64,000 nucleotides of DNA, from positions 1,674,001-1,738,000 of the forward strand of contig OY751491.1 of the NCBI GenBank assembly GCA_963565915.1. Reading direction: 5' to 3'. Of this stretch, positions 31,946-43,560 are shown piece after piece. Source of the DNA: Entoloma clypeatum (lineage: Eukaryota > Basidiomycota > Agaricomycetes > Agaricales > Entolomataceae). The position numbers and the translations under genes were made by a program. Under the pieces are notes generated by a model. That model saw only the letters and a program-made list of their open reading frames with translations, was not told where the DNA came from and did no database searches. Position 1 is the first letter of the stretch; each line of letters begins with the position of its first letter.

Positions 31946-32865
31946 AGTTGCTAAATCTCGTTAGGTTCGCCCAGAGCGAAGAGAGCAACTACCAGACGAG
32001 TCAAGATGTCGCGCTTCTTTTAAGACTTCACCAGTAACCCATTCACTATGCCAGAAGCCCGACAGGAGGAGCTAAGTCCTTGAGACAGTATCGATTTTAC
32101 GCTCATCCAGCAGTACATCGAATCGGAGATCCGTCGCATCCTACAGCAGGTGCTTGATGAAGAACTAGACAACGACGAGCATCGCCCCCACGGCGAGATA
32201 GCAGAGAGCATCCATCTTGCTCGGCAACACCAGATCACGCGCTATAATGCCTGACAGAACAAACTCAAAAGCTTTCACATTCAAGAAGGACCTCAGACAG
32301 GTCAGATCACAGAGATCAGAGAGTTTATTGGTGTCCAGACAACCATTATGAAGATTGATTAGGACGCTCACATTGAGACATCCCAGAACCACATCATCAC
32401 GTCTTACTTGAAGCAGCAGATCTATGCCCACTTCACCACTGAAGAGCAACAGTCCAAGTACAACCGTTGGGCATGGAATGAGAGACTTGACCCCTTCTCG
32501 CGACCAACAGATGCACAGGAACAGAGATTCCTTAGAGATCTGCAGAGGAAATACCCTGAACGTTTTGCCACCGATTCCACCAACAAGTCCCCTGACGAAT
32601 TTACTTTTGACTTCCTGCAGTCAGATATCATATCAATATCATTTGCAGAGGCTAAATTTTGAATCCTGTGCTGTGCAAGTTAGACGCTCTTGCAATTGAC
32701 AACAAGAACATCACCTGGCTAGGTTTCTCCGATGATATCGCCACACGATTCTCTATCGCCAACAAGTCAGTCGCTGCCAAAGCAAGACTCGAAGTCCTGA
32801 GACAACAGAAACGCACAACCTCCCCACACAAGGAATACTGCCCATAGCAATTCTAAATGTAGATG
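31588..32865 (+). mobile_element. Gypsy-4 (family B), left part: 5' LTR, gag remnant
   Basis: LTR 31,588-31,945 (358 bp), TATA box and AGATTTAGCAA/TTGCTAAATCT pair as in the other family B copies, then a degraded gag. TGA codons at 32,081 and 32,252 replace CGA. An internal deletion joins gag (near 32,815, RQQKRT) straight to the protease segment (near 32,818-32,860, corresponding to NLPT...GI.PIAILN). The copy then breaks at 32,865, where a second family B array inserted, and resumes at 39,674. Confidence 0.82.
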
Positions 32866-33105
32866 TGTTACGGACTAACGACTACGGACGTATACACTTA
32901 CTTTTTCACTTTTACTCATCGGCCCCCGCTTACACATATCGTATTATACTTTATTTCCTTTAGTATACTTCGCTCCCGCGCTGACTCGCTTTCCGCAGCT
33001 GTCTGACTCATTCCGCAGTCAGCTTACTCATTAGTGCATAGCCAAATGGCAACGATGGATGGGAGTAGGTAGTCTGTGAGGACACAGACCTTGAGGAGGG
33101 GAACA
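32866..33105 (+). mobile_element. Deleted family B copy: 5' LTR stub joined to 3' tail
   Basis: The first ~178 bp of an LTR (TGTTACGGACTAACGAC ... GTGCATAGCC) are joined at about 33,043 to the last ~62 bp of an internal region (AAATGGCAACGATGGATGGG ... GAGGAGGGGAACA), followed at once by the Gypsy-3 LTR. The tail matches 39,242-39,303 exactly. It reads as a tandem element (LTR-int-LTR-int-LTR) whose first interior was deleted, probably at the short CC shared by both breakpoints. Confidence 0.8.
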
Positions 33106-33475
33106 TGTTACGGACTAACGACTACGGACGTATGCGCTTACTTTTTCACTTTTACTCATCGGCCCCCGCTTACACATATCATATTATACTTTATTTCCTT
33201 TAGTATACTTCGCTCCCGCGCTGACTCGCTTTCCGCAGCTGTCTGACTCATTCCGCAGTCAGCTTACTCATTAGTGCATAGCCTTCCGCAGTCGCCTTAC
33301 TCATGCGCACTGCCTTCCGCAGTTACTGACTCATTCGCTACCGCTCATAGTCAGTACTATATAAACCTCATGTACCATAGCTACATTCCTTAGATTTAGC
33401 AATCACATTGCTCTTCGCCTTTCCATCTTCCTGCATACTCTGCCCGAACCTTGGAACGGTTTGTTACGCATAACA
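33106..33475 (+). repeat. 5' LTR of Gypsy-3
   Basis: 370 bp, TGTTACGG...GCATAACA, with TATATAA near 33,358-33,364 and the CCTTAGATTTAGCAA start-site motif. PBS TTGCTAAATCT follows two bases after the LTR. Confidence 0.9.
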
Positions 33476-33559
33476 AGTTGCTAAATCTCGTTAGGTTCGC
33501 CCAGAGCGAAGAGAGCAACTACCAGACGAGTCAAGACGTCGCGCTTCTTTGAAGACTTT

Positions 33560-34264
33560 ACCAGTAACCCATTCAGCACGCCAGAAGCCCGACAGGAGGA
33601 GCTAAGTCCTCAAGACAGTATCGATTTTACACTCATCCAGCAGTACATCGAATCGGAGATCCGTCGCATCCTACAGCAGGTGCTTGACGAAGAGCTAGAC
33701 AACGACGAGCATCGCCCCCACGGCGAGATAGCAGAGAGCATCCATCTTGCTCAGCAACACCAGATCGCGCGTTACAACGCCCGACAGAACGAACTCGAAA
33801 GCTTTCGCGTTCAAGAAGGACCTCAGACAGGTCGGATCACAGAGATCAGAGAATTTATTGGTGTCCAGACCACCGTTATCAGAAGATTAATTAGGACGCT
33901 CACATCGAGACGTCCCAGAGCCACATCACCATGTCTTACTCGAAGCAGCAGATCTACGCCCACTTCACCACCAACAAGCAACAGACCGAGTACAACCGTT
34001 GGGCACAAAACGAGAGACTTGACCCCTTCTCGCAACCAACAGACGCGCAGGAACAGAGATTCCTTAGAGATCTACAGAGGAAATACCCCGAACGTTTTGC
34101 CACCGATTCCGCCGACGAGTCCCCTGACGAATTTACTTTTGACTCCGCGCAGTCAGATACCGAACAGACGCCTAGAACAGGGACTGATTTTCAACCCCTA
34201 CCTGTATCCCGAACCCCATCTTCATCCCAACAATCCGACACCTCTCCTACTCCGCAGGTTCTAG
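33560..34264 (+). CDS. Conserved 5' ORF overlapping gag in Gypsy-3
   Basis: Open frame from the leader (DSIDFTLIQQYIESEIRRIL, QQVLDEELDNDEHRPHGEIA, YNARQNELESFRVQEGPQTG) to a stop at 34,264, in a different frame from gag. Helical, charged and low in hydrophobics. Other family B copies keep the same peptide up to about 33,900, with start codon varying (ATG in Gypsy-4 and -5, ACG in Gypsy-2 and -3). It may be the true N-terminus of gag joined by splicing or recoding, or a separate leader ORF. The part after 33,910 overlaps gag and may be chance. Confidence 0.45.
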   Translation, partial: TSNPFSTPEARQEELSPQDSIDFTLIQQYIESEIRRILQQVLDEELDNDEHRPHGEIAESIHLAQQHQIARYNARQNELESFRVQEGPQTGRITEIREFIGVQTTVIRRLIRTLTSRRPRATSPCLTRSSRSTPTSPPTSNRPSTTVGHKTRDLTPSRNQQTRRNRDSLEIYRGNTPNVLPPIPPTSPLTNLLLTPRSQIPNRRLEQGLIFNPYLYPEPHLHPNNPTPLLLRRF

Positions 34265-35133
34265 ACATGGCAGAAGCACCGACAGTACAAACAATGGATA
34301 CATCCAAGATCATCAAAGATCCTGGGATGTTCAAAGACAGACACACCTTCGACGAGTGGTGGAAAGCCACCAAATTATACATCAGGTTCCAGAAGGGCCT
34401 GTCCGACGATCAGAAGATTCTTGCGGTGTTATCCCGCATGATGGAAGGGTCCGGTAAACACTGGGCCAGCAACAAGTTAGATGACCTTGCCACCAATGGC
34501 GAGAACATCACCTGGTTAGGGTTCTCAGACGACATCGCTACGCGATTCTCTATTGCCAACAAGTCGGCAGCGGCCAAGGCGAGACTCGAAGTCCTGAAAC
34601 AGGAGAAACGCACCATTGACGAATTCTTGGACGAATTCGAAGAGCTCTTGAAGCTGTCAAACCTTGGCGAAGAAACTGGGAAATACATCCTGGAAAAGAA
34701 CGTCAACCGCAGAATTTCTGAACAAGTGGCTAGCGATGGAAAGACGTACACTGATTATGCAAAGGAGATCCGAAACAAGGGACGACAGATGGAGGGACAT
34801 GCATTAGTCATCCGAGGGGGTGGCGACACACGCACCGGATCGGGCACCACTTATGGTGGTCAAGGCAAAGCCATGGAGATTGACAAAGCAGGAGTAGCCC
34901 GTTGCTACAACTGTCAGCGCTTTGGTCACCTTGCCAAAGACTGCAAAGCCCCAAAGAAGAAAGATGGTCGTAAGTGTTTCAACTGCGACCAAGAAGGACA
35001 TATCGCGTGCAACTGCCGCAAGCCGAAGAAGAACTCTGGAAAGATTAGGAAGGTGTCTGATGGAGATACCGATGATGATGAAACCATCACCATAGAGACC
35101 GATGAGAAGGATTTTCCCGAAGGGTCCGATTAA
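33931..35133 (+). CDS. gag: Gag of Gypsy-3
   Basis: 400 residues: MSYSKQQIYAHFTTNKQQTE, an acidic linker, then MAEAPTVQTMDTSKIIKDPG, a gag core (FDEWWKATKLYIRFQKGLSD; RTIDEFLDEFEELLKLSN; ILEKNVNRRISEQVASDGKT) and two CCHC knuckles CYNCQRFGHLAKDC and CFNCDQEGHIACNC (about residues 326-365). The ATG at 33,931 is present only in this copy (ACG in Gypsy-2, -4 and -5), so the native start may lie upstream via the 5' ORF. The C-terminus KDFPEGSD sits where pol begins in the -1 frame. Confidence 0.88.
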   Translation: MSYSKQQIYAHFTTNKQQTEYNRWAQNERLDPFSQPTDAQEQRFLRDLQRKYPERFATDSADESPDEFTFDSAQSDTEQTPRTGTDFQPLPVSRTPSSSQQSDTSPTPQVLDMAEAPTVQTMDTSKIIKDPGMFKDRHTFDEWWKATKLYIRFQKGLSDDQKILAVLSRMMEGSGKHWASNKLDDLATNGENITWLGFSDDIATRFSIANKSAAAKARLEVLKQEKRTIDEFLDEFEELLKLSNLGEETGKYILEKNVNRRISEQVASDGKTYTDYAKEIRNKGRQMEGHALVIRGGGDTRTGSGTTYGGQGKAMEIDKAGVARCYNCQRFGHLAKDCKAPKKKDGRKCFNCDQEGHIACNCRKPKKNSGKIRKVSDGDTDDDETITIETDEKDFPEGSD

Positions 35134-38100
35134 ACGACGCTAAGTTGCAACCCTTATCCATTAAACGAACTTGCTTGCCTGGTGCAGCTACAGACAATAT
35201 AACCTATGTTATCCCTGCAAAGCGAGCCGTTGCGTCAACTAAGATTGTCAAGGGAGATAAACCTCCGAAACGACGAGAGATCAAGCTGCAAGCTCAGATC
35301 AAAACACGACGAGGACCAAAGGCCATTCGACCCGAGGTTGATAGCGGATGTGAACGCACATGTATCCATCCCAGAATAGTACGCGAACAGAACCTTCCCA
35401 CATGTGGAATAAAGCCCATATCAATCCTAAATGCGGATGGATCGCCGAACCGACAACAGAAAGCAGAAAAACTTGCCAAAGTCAAGCTGGACTTAGGAAC
35501 ACACCAGGAAACCATGGAAGCAATGGTATTGGACATTGGGAGAACGGACATGCTTTTGGGACATGACTGGTTGGTGCACCACAACCCCACAATCAATTGG
35601 AGGACCGGCGCTGTAACATTCAACCGGTGCCCATCAACATGTCAAACCAAACACTCGGATTTCAGGGTTAACCTTAATGGTCGCAAACATCGGGTTCGCA
35701 TGGTGGAAGTACAAGACAAGGACGCGCCCAAAAAATCGGATCAGAAATGGAAGCCCAGAGACCCCATATTGGAAGCAGTTACTCCCACACCACCTCCCAC
35801 AACCAAACGACCCTCATATGTTGAACGTTTTGCCCATCTCTTTGAAAAAGAAAACTTTGACAAGATCCCAAGGGAAAGAGAATGGGACCACGGCATTGAA
35901 CTTACACCGGACGCACCAAAGGAGCTAGGAGGAAACACGTACCCTATGACCCAAAGGAGCAAGAAGAACTGGACGAATTCATCAATGAAGGCCTGGCAAC
36001 CGGAAAGATCCGACCGTCCAAATCCCCTTATGCATCACCCTGCTTCTTCATTAACAAGAAAGACGGTTCCAAACAATTGGTACAGGATTATTGGACGGTC
36101 AATAAATTCACGGTTAAGGACAAATTCCCACTCCCACGCATCAACGACCTCTTGGATGTATTGAAGGACGCAGTCTACTTCAACAAAATGGACATCATGT
36201 GGGGATACAATAACGTGCGGATCAAGAAGGGTGACGAATGGAAAGCCGCCTTCCTGACCAGCCGAGGATTGTTTGAACCATTGGTCATGTTTTTCGGTCT
36301 CTGCAACTCCCCGGGAACGTTCTCTCGGATGATGGCCAGCCTATTCAGGGATCAGATCCGGCGGCGCATCTGTGTGATTTACATGGATGACATAGTGGTT
36401 ATTGGTAAAACCAAGGAAGAACTCGCCTGGAACACCGAAGAGATCTTGCAGATTCTGTCAGACAATGACCTGTTCCTAAAGGAGAAGAAGTGTCTTTGGG
36501 AAGTAACGAAATGCCCCATATTGGGATATGTCGTTGGAGAAGGACGTGTTGAGATGGAAACTGAAAAGGTGGACACAATCCGGAACTGGCGAGTACCCAC
36601 ATCAAAAAAGGAAGTCCAGAGGTTCCTGGGATTTGCTAATTTTTATCAACGCTTCATTGAAGGATACTCAAACATCGCAAAGCCACTCACAACACTTACG
36701 GGAAATACAGCATTCACGTGGGGACCAGCGGCGCAAGAAGCATTTGAAGGTCTCATACGGGCAATCATGACGGCACCAGTCTTGGCATTGCCCAAACCGG
36801 ACGGACAGTTCAGGGTCGAAACCGATGCATCGGGTTATGCAATTGGAGCGGTACTTTCGCAGAAACAAGACGACAAGTGGCATCCTATCGCGTTCTTGTC
36901 GCAGACCATGTCCGTGGCCGAACAGAATTACGAGATATATGACAAGGAACTCTTGGCAGTCATGGAAGCACTGAAAGACTGGCGACATTATCTACTTGAA
37001 GCCAAGGAACGTTTCGAGATCTTAACCGATCACAAAAACCTGGAGTATTTCCGGCATCCTCAGGACCTAAACCAACGACAGAGGCGCTGGAAGATGAAGT
37101 TACAAGACTATGACTTCGAATTGCGACATGTACCTGGGAAGACAAACGCGAAAGCAGACATCCTGTCACGTTTACCCTGGTATGAGACGGAACTCGAGCC
37201 GCAGGACAGCGACCAAATGCTCAAGGAGGGGCTATTTTTGAAACGATTGGAATCAGAAGATGTGATACAAATGGAGATGTTCACGGAGGAACAATTCTTT
37301 GAAGGGGGTGAAACATCTGATTCCATCAAAATCGGAAACATCACAACCATCGAAAACCCATGGATCGCACGCATCAAGGCCTCGAATCGCATGGAGACAG
37401 AAGTAGCCCAGGGTCTGAAGAAGAATCCTCACTGGTACCAGCAGGAAAATGGCATCACCTACGCAGGAGAACGAGCCTATGTTCCACCAGACCCACAATT
37501 GCGCCAAGAACTGATGTTTGAAGCGCACAACGCACCAGTGGCAGGACATCCAGGACAATATCGAACACATGAACTCCTCACTCGCACCTACTGGTGGCCC
37601 ACCATCCTACATGACATAAAAAAGTATGTGAAAGGTTGTGACACCTGTCAACGTAACAAGATCAGCCGCCAAAGGAGACACGCCCCTCTACACCCTAACG
37701 CCGCGCCAAGTCAACCATGGGAAGACAGGGATTGACGTCGTGGGACCGATACCAGAATCTGATAGGAAGAACGCAATTCTGGTCATCACGGACAGACATT
37801 CAAAGATGCTTCATCTCATCCCGACAACCGTGGAACTATCGGCTGAAGGATTAGCCAAGATCTATTGGGACCAAATATGGAAGCTTCATGGGATCCCTAA
37901 GAAGATCATTAGCGACAGAGGACCACAGTTCGCCGCGAAGTTCATGGAGATACTTTGCCGCATGTTGGGAATCAAGAGAAACCTGTCCACTGCGTACCAT
38001 CCACAAACTGATGGACAAGCCGAACAATCGCATCAGGAAACCGAGGTGTTCTTACGAAACTTTGTCAACCATCTACAAGATGATTGGGCGGAATGGATCG

Positions 38101-38780
38101 CAATCGCAGAATTCCAGTACAATGACAAAGAACATCAAGCGACAAAGTACACACCATTCTATCTCAACTACGGTCTGCATCCTTGGAAGGGAGAACTTGT
38201 GTTGGAAGACACCAATCCAGTGGCAAACGACTTCTTGAAAAAACTCAAACAGGCACGAGAAGAAGCCAACGCAGCACTGAAACAGGCCCAGGATCAGATG
38301 AAGAAAACAGTTGACACACGACGAAGCCCGTCTCGGAATTACCGCATCGGAGACAAGGTGTGGCTGGAAGGGACTAACATCAGGACTGATCGTCCCTCAA
38401 AGAAACTTGATGCCCTCCGACACGGACCGTTCAAAGTCCTAGAGAAGAAAGGAGCTAGCGCATACCGTCTTGATCTTCCCAAAACCTGGAAGATGATCCA
38501 CCCTGTGTTCAACGAGACCCTGTTATCGCCATACGAAACCCCGAAGTATGCCATTCAGAAAAAGAAGCCAGCCCCTGATCCGATCATCATTGAAGGACGA
38601 GAAGAGTACCATGTGTCTACGATCCTAGACTCTCAAAAGTTCCGTGGAAAGATCCAGTACCTCGTCCAGTGGGAAGGATATGGCCCAGAAGAGAACATGT
38701 GGGAACCTCGGACTAATGTTCAGAACGCTCAAGACTTGATCCGAGATTTTCATCGGCAAAATCCATCACGTCCACGATAA
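35134..38780 (+). pseudogene. pol: Pol of Gypsy-3 with two frameshifts
   Basis: Protease (EVDSGCERTCIHPRIV), RT ([26 protein letters not shown], catalytic YMDD intact), RNase H (VETDASGYAIGAVLSQ; YEIYDKELLAVM), integrase HHCC (HNAPVAGHPGQYR...CDTCQRNK), core (GIDVVGPIPES; SDRGPQFAAKF; TDGQAEQSHQETE) and chromodomain (LDSQKFRGKIQYLVQWEGYG). One base is missing near 35,950 (ACCCAAAGGAGCAAG against ACGCAAAAGGAACAAG in Gypsy-2), and two bases near 37,725 (GAAGACAGGGATTG against GAAGACATAGGGATAG). Otherwise no stops. The frame enters from gag in -1. Confidence 0.88.
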
Positions 38781-38897
38781 AAGAACAAACTTTGAGAGCC
38801 ATTTTCCACATTGACTTCTGTCACATCGAGTTCCCCGCTCCAACTCTTCTCGCCCAACACGCCGTTCTTCTTATACCTTTCAAACATCATTTCTGCC

Positions 38898-39266
38898 ATG
38901 TCCAACATCACCGCCGCCTCCACCGATGCTTCCGATATCAACCCCACCATCACCACCCTCATCGGCGAAGCGCTCTCCATGCGCGACCAGATCCATGCGC
39001 TCGAAACCTCCGTCGCCGACATCCTCCACCGGCAGATGCATATCCGCCTCCATACCCTCTCCAATTTACCAACCGCCCCCACCGCTGAGGAGAAGCTCAT
39101 CCTCAAAAACTATACCAACACCCTTGCTGTCGAGAATCGACGCCTTCGCCTCGCCGTTCGAGGTTTAGAGTTTGCCACGGCGGTAAACGATGAACTGATA
39201 AAGGATTGGGGTAACCGAGTTGACCCTGCCTGGGCCGATCCAAATGGCAACGATGGATGGGAGTAG
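38898..39266 (+). CDS. ORF3 of Gypsy-3, intact, between pol and the 3' LTR
   Basis: 122 residues starting MSNITAASTDASDINPTITT and continuing GEALSMRDQIHALETSVADI, LHRQMHIRLHTL, EEKLILKNYTNTLAVENRRL, ELIKDWGNRVDPAWADPNGN and DGWE. It has its own ATG about 120 bp after pol and ends about 37 bp before the LTR. Leucine and Ile heptads and many charged residues suggest a coiled coil; no signal peptide or membrane span. The first 45 residues are nearly the same in Gypsy-2. No known domain recognised; it may be a regulatory or structural accessory protein of the element. Confidence 0.72.
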   Translation: MSNITAASTDASDINPTITTLIGEALSMRDQIHALETSVADILHRQMHIRLHTLSNLPTAPTAEEKLILKNYTNTLAVENRRLRLAVRGLEFATAVNDELIKDWGNRVDPAWADPNGNDGWE

Positions 39267-39303
39267 GTAGTCTGTGAGGACACAGACCTTGAGGAGGGGA
39301 ACA

Positions 39304-39673
39304 TGTTACGGACTAACGACTACGGACGTATACACTTACTTTTTCACTTTTACTCATCGGCCCCCGCTTACACATATTGTATTATACTTTATTTCCTTTA
39401 GTATACTTCGCTCCCGCACTGACTCGCTTTCCGCAGCTGTCTGACTCATTCCGCAGTCAGCTTACTCATTAGTGCATAGCCTTCCGCAGTCGCCTTACTC
39501 ATGCGCACTGCCTTCCGCAGTTACTGACTCATTCGCTACCGCTCATAGTCAGTACTATATAAACCTCATGTACCATAGCTACATTCCTTAGATTTAGCAA
39601 TCACATTGCTCTTCGCCTTTCCATCTTCCTGCATACTCTGCCTGAACCTTGGAACGGTTTGTTACGCATAACA
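39304..39673 (+). repeat. 3' LTR of Gypsy-3
   Basis: 370 bp, nearly identical to the 5' LTR (for example CATATTG against CATATCA and one Gly-rich CCTGAACC/CCCGAACC change). Confidence 0.9.
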
Positions 39674-40228
39674 GGATGGATCACCAAATCAACAACAGAA
39701 AGCGAGCCAACTTGCCGAAGTCAAGCTGGATTTGGGAGCACATCAGGAAACCATGGAAGCAATGGTACTGGACATGACTGGTTGGTACACCACAACCCTA
39801 CGATCAATTGGACGACTGGCGCTGTAACATTTAACCGGTGCCCAACAACATGCTGAACCAAGAACAAGGGGAATTGGACACATTCATCGATGAGGGTCTA
39901 ACAACTGGAAAGATCCGCCCATCCAAATCCCCTTATGCCTCCCCTTGCTTCTTCATCAACAAGAAGGATGGTTCCAAACGATTGGTACAAGATTACCGCA
40001 TGGTCAATAAATTCACGGTCAAAGACAAGTTCCCACTCCCACAAATATCCAATCTCTTGGATGTACTAAAAGATGCAGTCTACTTCAATAAGGTGGACAT
40101 CATGTGGGGCTACAACAATGTCTGGATTAAGGAGGGCGATGAATGGAAAGCTGCCTTCCTCACCAGTCGAGGATTGTTCGAACCATTGGTCATGTTTTTT
40201 GGTCTTTGCAACTCCCCGGAAACTGATG
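39674..40228 (+). pseudogene. pol: Gypsy-4, right part: protease-RT fragment of pol
   Basis: Resumes the Gypsy-4 protease sequence after the nested array (GGATGGATCACCAAATC), then a deletion joins the LLGHDWLVHHNPTINW region to the RT entry ([56 protein letters not shown]). It ends at LCNSPET, where the sequence meets the inverted Gypsy-5 copy at about 40,229. Confidence 0.85.
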
Positions 40229-42302
40229 TTTCTGATCTTGATGGAATCAGATGTTTCACCCCCTTCAAAGAATTGTTCCTCTGTGAACATCTCCATTTGT
40301 ACCACATCTTCTGATTCCAACTGTTTCGAGAATAGTCCCTCTTTGAGCATTTGGTCACTGTCTTGTGGTTCGAGTTCCGCTTCATACCAGGGTAAGCACA
40401 ACAGGATGTCCGCTTTCACATTGGTCTTGCCAGGCACATGCTGTAATTCGAAGTCATAGTCTTGTAACTGCATCTTCCAGCATCGCTGTCGTTGATTTAG
40501 GTCCTGAGGATGACAGAAATATTCCAGGTTCTTGTGATCGGTCAAGATCTCAAAACATTCCCTGGCTTCGAGCAGATAGTGTCTCCAATCTTTCAATGCT
40601 TCCATGACCGCCAGGAGTTCCTTGTTGTATATCTCGTAATTCTGTTCAGCCGCGGACATGGTCCACGACAAGAACACAATGGGATGCCATTTGTCATCTT
40701 GCTTCTGAGAGAGTACCGCTTCAATGGCATAGCCCGATACATCGGTTTCAACCCTGAACTGTTCCTCTGGTTTTGGTAATGCCAAGACCGGTGCTGATGT
40801 AATTACCTGTATGAGACCTTCAAAGGCTTGCTGCTCTGTTGGTCCCCAAGTAAATGCCATACCACCTGTGAGTGTGGTGAGAGGTTTCACAATGTTTGAG
40901 TAGCCTTCAATAAAATGTCGATAGAAGTTAGCAAATCCAAGGAACCTCTGAACTTCCTTTTTTGATGTGGGTGCTCGCCAGTTTTGGATCATATCCACCT
41001 TCTCAGTTTCCATTTCGACATCTCCTTCACCAACAACATATCCCAATATAGGACATTTCGTTACTTCCCATAAACACTTCTTCTCCTTTAGGAACAAATC
41101 ATTGTCCAATAGGATCTGTAGAATTTCTTCAGTGTTTCACGTGAGTTCTTCCTTGGTTTTACCGATAACCATGATGTCATCCATGTAGATCACACAGATA
41201 TGTTGGCGGATCTGGTCCCAGAATAGACTAGCCATCATTCGAGAGAACGTTCCCGGGGGGTTGCAAAGACCAAAAAACATGACCAATGGTTCAAACAATC
41301 CTCGACTGGTGAGGAAGGCAGCTTTCCATTCATCACCCTCCTTAATCCGGACATTGTTATAGCCCCACATGATGTCCATTTTATTGAAGTAGACTGCATC
41401 TTTCAGTACGTCCAAGAGATCAGATATTCATGGGAGTGGGAACTTGTCTTTGACTGTGAATTTATTGACCATGCGGTAATCTTGTAGCAATCGTTTGGAG
41501 CCATCCTTCTTGTTGATGAAGAAGCAAGGGGAGGCATACAGGGATTTGGATGGGCGGATCTTTCCTGTTGCTAGACCCTCGTCAATGGGTCCCATTCCCT
41601 CTCCTTTGGGATCTTATCAAAGTTCTCCTTCTCGAAGAGATGAGCAAATCGTTCAACATATGAGGGTCGTTTGGTTGTGGGAGGTGGTGTGGGAGTGACA
41701 GCTTCCAAAATAGGGTCTCCAGGCTTCCATTTCTGATCCGACTTTTTGGGTGCATCTTGGTCGTACACCTCAACCATGCGAACCCGGTGTTTGTGACCAT
41801 CAAGGTTAACCCTGAAATCCGAGTGTTTGGTTCGACATGTTGTTGGGCACCGGTTAAATGTTACCGCACCGGTTGTCCAATTGATTGTGGGGTTGTGGTG
41901 TACCAACCAGTCATGTCCCAAGAGCATGTCCATTCTTCCAATGTCCAGTACCATTGCTTCCATGGTTTCCTGATGTTCTCCCAAATCCAGTTTGACTTTG
42001 GCAAGTTGGCTCGCTTTCTGTTGTCGATTTGGTGATCCATCCGCATTTAGAATTGCTATGGGTGGTATTCCTCGCGTGGGGAGGTTCTGTTCGTGTACTA
42101 TTCTGGGATGGATGCATGTGTGCTCACATCCGCTATCAACCTCAGGTTGGATGACCTTTGGTCCTCGTCGTGTTTTGAGCTGAGCTAACAGCCTGATCTC
42201 TTGTCTTTTCAGAGGTTTGTCTCCCTTCACAATCTTAGTTGATGCAGCGGCTCGCTTGGCAGGGATGACATAGGTTCTATTGTCTGCAGTCATACAAGGC
42301 AA
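40229..42302 (-). pseudogene. pol: pol of Gypsy-5, broken
   Basis: Protease (EVDSGCEHTCIHPRIV), RT with [13 protein letters not shown], RNase H (VETDVSGYAIEAVLSQ; YEIYNKELLAVM) and the start of the linker to integrase. Frame breaks around 41,580, 41,430 and 41,135. It stops abruptly at the inversion point in the sequence coding EGGETSDSIKI. Confidence 0.85.
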
Positions 42303-42343
42303 GCAAGTCCATTTAATAGATAAGGGTCGCGACTTAGCATCGT

Positions 42344-43560
42344 TTAATCGGACCCTTTGGGAAAATCCTTCTTGTTGGCTTCCAAGATTGTGGTTTCATC
42401 ATTCTCGGCATCTTCCTCAGACACCTTCCTAACCCTTCCGGAGTTCTTCTTCGGCTTGCAGCAGTTGCGCGCGATATGGCCTTCTTGGTCACAGTTGAAA
42501 CACTTGCGACCATCTTTCTTCTTTGGAGCGCTACAGTCTTTAGCCAGATGACTGAAGCATTGACAGTTGTAGCAACGGGCTACTCCTGCTTTGTCGATCT
42601 CCATGGCCTTGCCCTGACCACCATAAGTGGTACCCGATCTGGTGCGCATGTCGCCGCCACCTCGGATGACCAGTGCATGTCCTTCCATCTGTCGTCCCTT
42701 GTTTTGGATCTCCTTTGCGTAATCGGTGTACGTCTTGCCATCGCTAGCCACTTGTTCAGAGATTCTGCGGTTGACATTCTTCTCTAGGATGTATTTCCCA
42801 GTTTCTTTGCCAAGGTTTGACAGCTTCAAAAGTTCTTCGAATTCATCCAAAAATTCGTCAACGGTGCATTTCTCTTGTTTCAGGACTTCGAGTCTTGCTT
42901 TGGCAGCGACCGATTTGTTGGCAATGGAGAATCATGTGGCGATATCATCGGAAAAACCTAGCCAGGTGATGTTCTTGTTGTCGACAGCAAGAGCGTCTAA
43001 CTTGTTACTGGCCCAGTGCCTGCCGGACCCTTCCATCATACGGGATAGCACCGCAAGAATCTTCTGATCGTCTGTGAGGCTCTTTTGGAACCTGATGTAT
43101 AGTTTGGTGGCCTTCCACCACTCGTCAAAGGTGTATCTGTCCTTGAACATCCCAGGATCCTTGATGATCTTGGATGTATCCATTGTTTGTACAGCCGGAG
43201 CTTCTGCCATGTTTAGAGTCTGCGGAGGAGAAGAGGAGTCGGGTTGTTGGGATGAAGATGGGGTTCAGGATACAGGTAAGGATTGAAAATGAGTCCCTGT
43301 TCTAGGCGTCTGTTCGATATCTGACTGCGCGGAGTCAAAAGTAAATTTGTCAGGGGACTCGTCGGCGGAATCGGTGGCAAAGCGTTCAGAGTATTCCCTC
43401 TGTAAATCTCTAAGGAATCTCTGTTCCTGTGCATCTGTTGGTCGTGAGAAGGGGTCAAGTCTCTCGTTTCGTGCCCAACGGTTGTACTCGGTCTGTTGTT
43501 CTTCAGTGGTGAAGTGGGTGTAGATCTGCTGCTTCGAGTAAGATGTGATGATGTGGCTCT
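42344..43560 (-). pseudogene. gag: gag of Gypsy-5, broken
   Basis: MAEAPAVQTMDTSKIIKDPG core, then EFEELLKLSNLGKETGKYIL, knuckles CYNCQCFSHLAKDC and CFNCDQEGHIARNC, and acidic end KDFPKGSD. A point change near 42,932 interrupts the frame (FSIANKS region). Confidence 0.82.

Larger units (their letters stand above)
33106..39673 (+). mobile_element. Gypsy-3: best-preserved family B element, nested in Gypsy-4
   Basis: 370-bp LTRs at 33,106-33,475 and 39,304-39,673, intact gag, pol with two frameshifts, intact ORF3. With the deleted copy to its left (from 32,866) it forms one inserted array: the left flank AGATG (32,861-32,865) and right flank GGATG (39,674-39,678) are a 5-bp duplication with one change, and outside them the Gypsy-4 protease sequence is continuous (AATTCTAAATG ... 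GGATGGATCACCAAATC). Confidence 0.9.
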
